From Acetobacteraceae bacterium (lineage in GTDB: Bacteria > Pseudomonadota > Alphaproteobacteria > Acetobacterales > Acetobacteraceae): a stretch of DNA of 23,967 nucleotides. Positions 21,266 to 23,967 of this stretch are shown here, in pieces. Position 1 is the first letter of the stretch, and every line of letters starts with the position of its first letter. Under the pieces are notes generated by a model. That model was not told where the DNA came from. It did no database searches and saw only the letters and a program-made list of their open reading frames with translations. The stretch spans positions 1 to 23,967 of the forward strand of contig JADYYZ010000083.1 in assembly GCA_020853405.1 (NCBI GenBank), read 5' to 3'. The position numbers were made by a program, and so were the translations under genes.

Positions 21266-22234
21266 TCAGGCGTAGGTCACGACATGGCACAGCGCGCCCG
21301 GCGCACCCAGGATGGCGGGCATCGCGGCGGCAAGGGTGTCGAACGGCGTCGGCCCGTCAAGCAGCAGGTCGAGCCGTGCATCGTCGAGCAGGTCGAGCGC
21401 GAGGCGCAGGCGTTCGGCGTGCGTGCGCCGCCCGCGCATCGGTGCTGCCACCTGCCCGACCTGGCTTGCGATCAGGCGGAGGCGGCGGCTGTGGAACGCG
21501 CCGCCAAGGGGCACCTGGCATAGCTGGTCGCCGAACCACGATGCCTCCAGGATGCGTGCCTCGTTCGCCGCGCGCGCGATCGCGAGTTCCAGCCCCGCGG
21601 GATGGCCGCTGGCGTGCACGATCAGCTCCTGCTCCCCTGGCGCATCCTCCGGTCGTGCGAAGGCGAGGCCGAGTCCGCGGGCCAGCGCGGCGCGTGCCGG
21701 ATCGCGATCGACCAGCGTGAGGGCGAGCCCTGGCACCCGGGCCAGCAGCAACGCCGACAAGAGGCCGACCACGCCCGCGCCCACCACCATGGCACGCTCG
21801 CCCGCCAGCGGTGCCGCATCCCAGAAGATGTTCAGCGCGGTTTCCATGTTGGCGGCGAGCACCGCACGGCGCGGCGGCAGGAAGCCCGGCAGCACGTGCA
21901 GCATCGCGGCGTCGGCGACGAAGCGGTCCTGGTGCGGCGCCAGCGCGAATACGGTCCTGCCCACGAGCGAATCCGGTCCCGCCTCGACCACGCCGACCGC
22001 GCTGTAGCCGTATTTCACCGGGAACGGGAAGGCCCCGCCCATCATCGGGCAGCGCATGCGCGTGAACTCACCGGGCGGCACCAGGCCGCGGAACACCAGG
22101 CTTTCGCTGCCGCGGCTGATGCCGCTGTATCGCGTGCGCACCAGCGCCTCGTGCGTGCCGGGCTGGGGCAGTGCCTCGGCGCGGAGTTCGCCGACACCGG
22201 GCGCGACGGTCCAGAAGGCGCGGGCCTCGCTCAT
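21266..22234 (-). CDS. Medium-chain dehydrogenase (zinc-alcohol-dehydrogenase-like) lacking zinc cysteines
   Basis: The 322-residue protein has the two-domain medium-chain dehydrogenase layout. A GroES-like part contains VRTRYSGISRGSESLVFRG (32-50, shown as two overlapping motifs SGISRG and ESLVF), FPFPVKYGYSAVGVVEAGP (69-87), VFALAPHQDRFV and LAANMETALN. The Rossmann segment is MVVGAGVVGLLSALLL (149-164). Where zinc enzymes have Cys this one has Ser (SGIS), and the four-Cys structural zinc loop is absent. It is probably a zinc-independent NAD(P)-dependent oxidoreductase. The ATG at 22234 overlaps the RibD-type gene stop by four bases, and the PTPS-like gene follows after ten bases. I do not recognise a characterised member. 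Its operon suggests a redox step on a pyrimidine, pterin or sugar side chain. Confidence 0.82.
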   Translation of the reverse strand: MSEARAFWTVAPGVGELRAEALPQPGTHEALVRTRYSGISRGSESLVFRGLVPPGEFTRMRCPMMGGAFPFPVKYGYSAVGVVEAGPDSLVGRTVFALAPHQDRFVADAAMLHVLPGFLPPRRAVLAANMETALNIFWDAAPLAGERAMVVGAGVVGLLSALLLARVPGLALTLVDRDPARAALARGLGLAFARPEDAPGEQELIVHASGHPAGLELAIARAANEARILEASWFGDQLCQVPLGGAFHSRRLRLIASQVGQVAAPMRGRRTHAERLRLALDLLDDARLDLLLDGPTPFDTLAAAMPAILGAPGALCHVVTYA

Positions 22235-23028
22235 GCCGGCCGGCGGCGGCCGATCGCGAGGTCGAACAGCATGTCCTCGCCAAGCGGAAAATGCCGGACG
22301 GCAAGGCGCATGCCCTCGGCGATGTCGGCGATCTCGGGCAGCGTCAGCATCGGCACGCCGCTGCCCAGCAGCAGCGGCGCCACCACCACATGCAGGCGGT
22401 CGAGGCAGCCGGCGCGAAGGAACCTGCCGATGGTCCGCCCGCCGCCTTCGACCAGCAGCCGGCAAAGACCGCGCTCGCTGAGTGCCGCCAGCAGCGCGGC
22501 GATCGCCACCCCGCCGTCGCCGTCCCTCGGCAGCGCCAGGAGCTGCGCGGTTCCGGGGGCATCGGGGCCGGCGAGATCGGAGGCGCAGGCCAGGAGCGTC
22601 GGCGGGCCGCCCTGGAACACCGCGCAGCCGCGCGGCAGGCGGCGTTCGGTGTCGATCACCACCCGCACCGGCGAACGTCCCGCGCACCGGCGCACCGTGA
22701 GCTGCGGATCGTCGTGCAGCACCGTGCCGGCGCCGACGATCACCGCATCGGCAAGTGCGCGCAGCCGGTGCGTGTGCACGAGGTCGGCCTCGCCCGAAAT
22801 CCAGCGGCTGGACCCTCGGGTGGTGGCGATCCTGCCATCGAGGCTGGCCGCGATGTGGCCGAACACGCGGCAGCCGTCCGCCGCGGTGGCCGCTTCCAGC
22901 AGCGGCAGATAGAGCGGGGCGAGAGGGGAATCGGCGGGCACCGTGCCGGCCGCGCGCGCGGCAAGAAACGCGGCCCAGTCGGGGTCGGCGGCGCCGGGTG
23001 GCGATGCGGCACCGGTTGCCTGCCTCAC
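22231..23028 (-). CDS. RibD C-terminal-domain (pyrimidine/dihydrofolate reductase family) protein, GTG start
   Basis: The 265-residue protein is a stand-alone reductase domain of the RibD-C/dihydrofolate-reductase superfamily. Domains of this kind reduce the ribosylamino-pyrimidine intermediate of riboflavin synthesis with NADPH. Motifs are GHIAASLDGRIATT (57-70), SRWISGEAD, DAVIVGAGTVLHDDPQLTVR (94-113, in two parts), VRVVIDTERRLP, LLVEGGGRTIGRF (191-203), LHVVVAPLLLGSG and the closing LGEDMLFDL. The deaminase half of bacterial RibD is absent. About 50 unassigned residues lie before the reductase domain. The GTG at 23028 forms a GTGA overlap with the upstream permease stop, and no ATG lies nearby. 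Within this operon it likely works on a pathway intermediate rather than general riboflavin supply. Confidence 0.85.
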   Translation of the reverse strand: MRQATGAASPPGAADPDWAAFLAARAAGTVPADSPLAPLYLPLLEAATAADGCRVFGHIAASLDGRIATTRGSSRWISGEADLVHTHRLRALADAVIVGAGTVLHDDPQLTVRRCAGRSPVRVVIDTERRLPRGCAVFQGGPPTLLACASDLAGPDAPGTAQLLALPRDGDGGVAIAALLAALSERGLCRLLVEGGGRTIGRFLRAGCLDRLHVVVAPLLLGSGVPMLTLPEIADIAEGMRLAVRHFPLGEDMLFDLAIGRRRPA

Positions 23029-23543
23029 GGCACGATCCTGCCGCCGGCAAGGCCGGATGCGACCAGCGCCAGTGCCAGCAGCCCCGACAGCGCCGGCAGG
23101 GCAACACTGCATGCAAGCCGCAGCAGCACGAAGGATGCGCCCATCACCGGCAGCTCCCAGATCACCACGCGGTGGAAGGCAAGCACCGCCCAGCCGCCGG
23201 TCAGCGCCACCAGCTGGGGCACGCCGGCACCCGACTGGGCGAAGGCGAGCACGATCGGGAACGACACGAACGGTCCGCCGGGAATGAGGCCGCCCGCCAG
23301 CGAGGCGATTACGATTCCCGCCACGCCGCTGTCGGGGCCGATCAGCGCCTGGGCCAGCTGATCGGGCACCAGTTCCGAAATGAATCCGGCCGCCGGCAGC
23401 GCCATCGCCAGCATCGGCAGCACCACCTTCAGCTGGTCGGCGGCGAAGCGCAGCCCGTGCCGCGCCCGTCCGTCGCCCGCCCGCAGCGCGGCGATCGCCG
23501 CCAGCGCGCACAGCACCCACAGCACGATCGCGGCACCGTTCAT
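23025..23543 (-). CDS. Half-size predicted permease, paralogue of the next gene
   Basis: The 172-residue membrane protein has hydrophobic segments at about 4-20, 40-60, 73-104 and 110-165. A conserved GGPFVSFP (89-96) sits in the middle, followed by GWAVLAFHRVVIWELPVMGASFVLLRL. The adjacent gene's product shows the same order: GGPMASFP, then AWSLLGFQRTLVWEIPVLGADFAILRL. The two are thus clear paralogues, each about half the size of common predicted permeases. They probably pair as a heterodimer. The substrate is unknown; being translationally coupled (ATGA before, GTGA after) to the RibD-type gene suggests transport of a pathway substrate or product. The family name is uncertain. Confidence 0.75.
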   Translation of the reverse strand: MNGAAIVLWVLCALAAIAALRAGDGRARHGLRFAADQLKVVLPMLAMALPAAGFISELVPDQLAQALIGPDSGVAGIVIASLAGGLIPGGPFVSFPIVLAFAQSGAGVPQLVALTGGWAVLAFHRVVIWELPVMGASFVLLRLACSVALPALSGLLALALVASGLAGGRIVP

Positions 23544-23967
23544 CGCCCTGCGCCCCGGCCACCATGGGGCAGGCGTTCGGGCAGGCGTTCGGGCAGGCGT
23601 TCGGGCAGCACCAGGGAAAGCGGAATGCGTCGGGCGACCAGCCCGGCCAGCAGCGGCAGCGGCATCGAGACCAGCAGGCGCAGGATCGCGAAGTCGGCGC
23701 CCAGCACCGGGATCTCCCAGACCAGGGTGCGCTGGAAGCCCAGCAGCGACCAGGCGGTGATGTAGGCGATCAGCGCGCCGCGGTCGGCGCCGGATACCGC
23801 CAGCACCAGCACCATCGGGAACGAGGCCATCGGGCCGCCGGGGGTGATCAGGCCGGCGAGCGTCGCCAGCAGCAGGCCGACCAGCCCGGACCGCGCGCCC
23901 ATGCGCCGGGTGATCAGGTCGCGTGGCAGCAGACCCTGAAGGAAGCCGGCCAGCAGCACGCCGGCCC
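23540..23967 (-). CDS. Half-size predicted permease, N-terminus beyond the right edge
   Basis: This gene enters from the right edge; the true start is outside. About 142 codons are visible. By comparison with its paralogue downstream, some 45 N-terminal residues are missing. The visible part contains AGFLQGLLPRDLI, GLLLATLAGLITPGGPMASFP with the shared motif (quoted in part), and the TLVWEIPVLGADFAILRL segment that matches the next protein. After a last membrane segment, the tail is LPERLPERLPERLPHGG, encoded by a 12-base tandem repeat. The stop overlaps the next start (ATGA). Function is as for the paralogue: an unassigned transporter half. Confidence 0.75.
   Translation of the reverse strand, partial: AGVLLAGFLQGLLPRDLITRRMGARSGLVGLLLATLAGLITPGGPMASFPMVLVLAVSGADRGALIAYITAWSLLGFQRTLVWEIPVLGADFAILRLLVSMPLPLLAGLVARRIPLSLVLPERLPERLPERLPHGGRGAGR
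23569..23608. repeat. 12-bp tandem repeat in the permease C-terminus
   Basis: GCAGGCGTTCGG occurs at 23569, 23581 and 23593, with four more bases of a fourth copy. The unit is 12 bases, so the frame is kept, and it encodes repeats of L-P-E-R near the end of the permease. Copy-number change by slippage would lengthen or shorten the tail without a frameshift. Confidence 0.9.

Noticed and set aside
21266..22234. BchC, the bacteriochlorophyllide dehydrogenase, implying a phototroph.
   Set aside because: Only the general medium-chain dehydrogenase pattern is shared. No bacteriochlorophyll or carotenoid gene is in the window.

Overview
The window is GC-rich (about 70 percent by eye) and densely coding. 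Genes overlap by 1 to 4 bases at many junctions, and several start with GTG or TTG. The family content points to an alphaproteobacterium, perhaps Rhodospirillales/Acetobacteraceae-like: UPF0262, a DUF983 protein, a lysine/alanine-rich H1-like protein, and a divergent yggS/thiE-like pair. This is inference from gene families; no rRNA, tRNA or marker gene is present. I found no transposase, integrase, CRISPR array, transcription-factor gene or tRNA.

Layout. (1) Positions 1-3879, minus strand: DUF983 protein, 2-hydroxyacid dehydrogenase, HpcH/HpaI aldolase, UPF0262, mtnA, then the first codons of a gene leaving the left edge. (2) 3985-4659, plus strand: a hydantoin/aspartate racemase-type enzyme. 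(3) 4698-9077, minus strand: cyclic amidohydrolase (allantoinase/hydantoinase type), small membrane protein, N-carbamoyl-D-amino-acid hydrolase-like enzyme, hydroxypyruvate isomerase and tartronate semialdehyde reductase. Together this reads as a ureide/hydantoin and C2/C3-acid catabolic unit. (4) 9173-13026, plus strand: prpD and prpC (2-methylcitrate cycle, closely resembling the mycobacterial pair), a terminator, then a branched-chain aminotransferase. (5) 13027-13478: a non-coding stretch rich in palindromes. (6) 13479-15720, plus strand: an H1-like protein starting at TTG, then an RraA-like aldolase coupled to a second 2-hydroxyacid dehydrogenase. (7) 15830-17060: yggS (minus) and a thiE-like gene (plus) whose start codons overlap head to head.

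(8) 17045-23967, minus strand: one apparently continuous operon entering from the right edge. It runs: two half-size permease paralogues, a RibD-C-type reductase, a medium-chain dehydrogenase without the usual zinc cysteines, a 6-pyruvoyltetrahydropterin-synthase paralogue that has lost a zinc ligand, a GT4 glycosyltransferase, a class I methyltransferase, otnK and otnC. The last two are 3-oxo-tetronate kinase and 3-oxo-tetronate-4-phosphate decarboxylase, which yield dihydroxyacetone phosphate. The five enzymes before otnK look like a dedicated pathway making a modified, glycosylated and methylated small molecule, perhaps pterin- or pyrimidine-derived, with the paired permeases as a possible transporter. 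I recognise no characterised pathway with this composition. It is the best candidate for an undescribed system in the window.

All family assignments come from reading the protein sequences against remembered family motifs. No database search was run.
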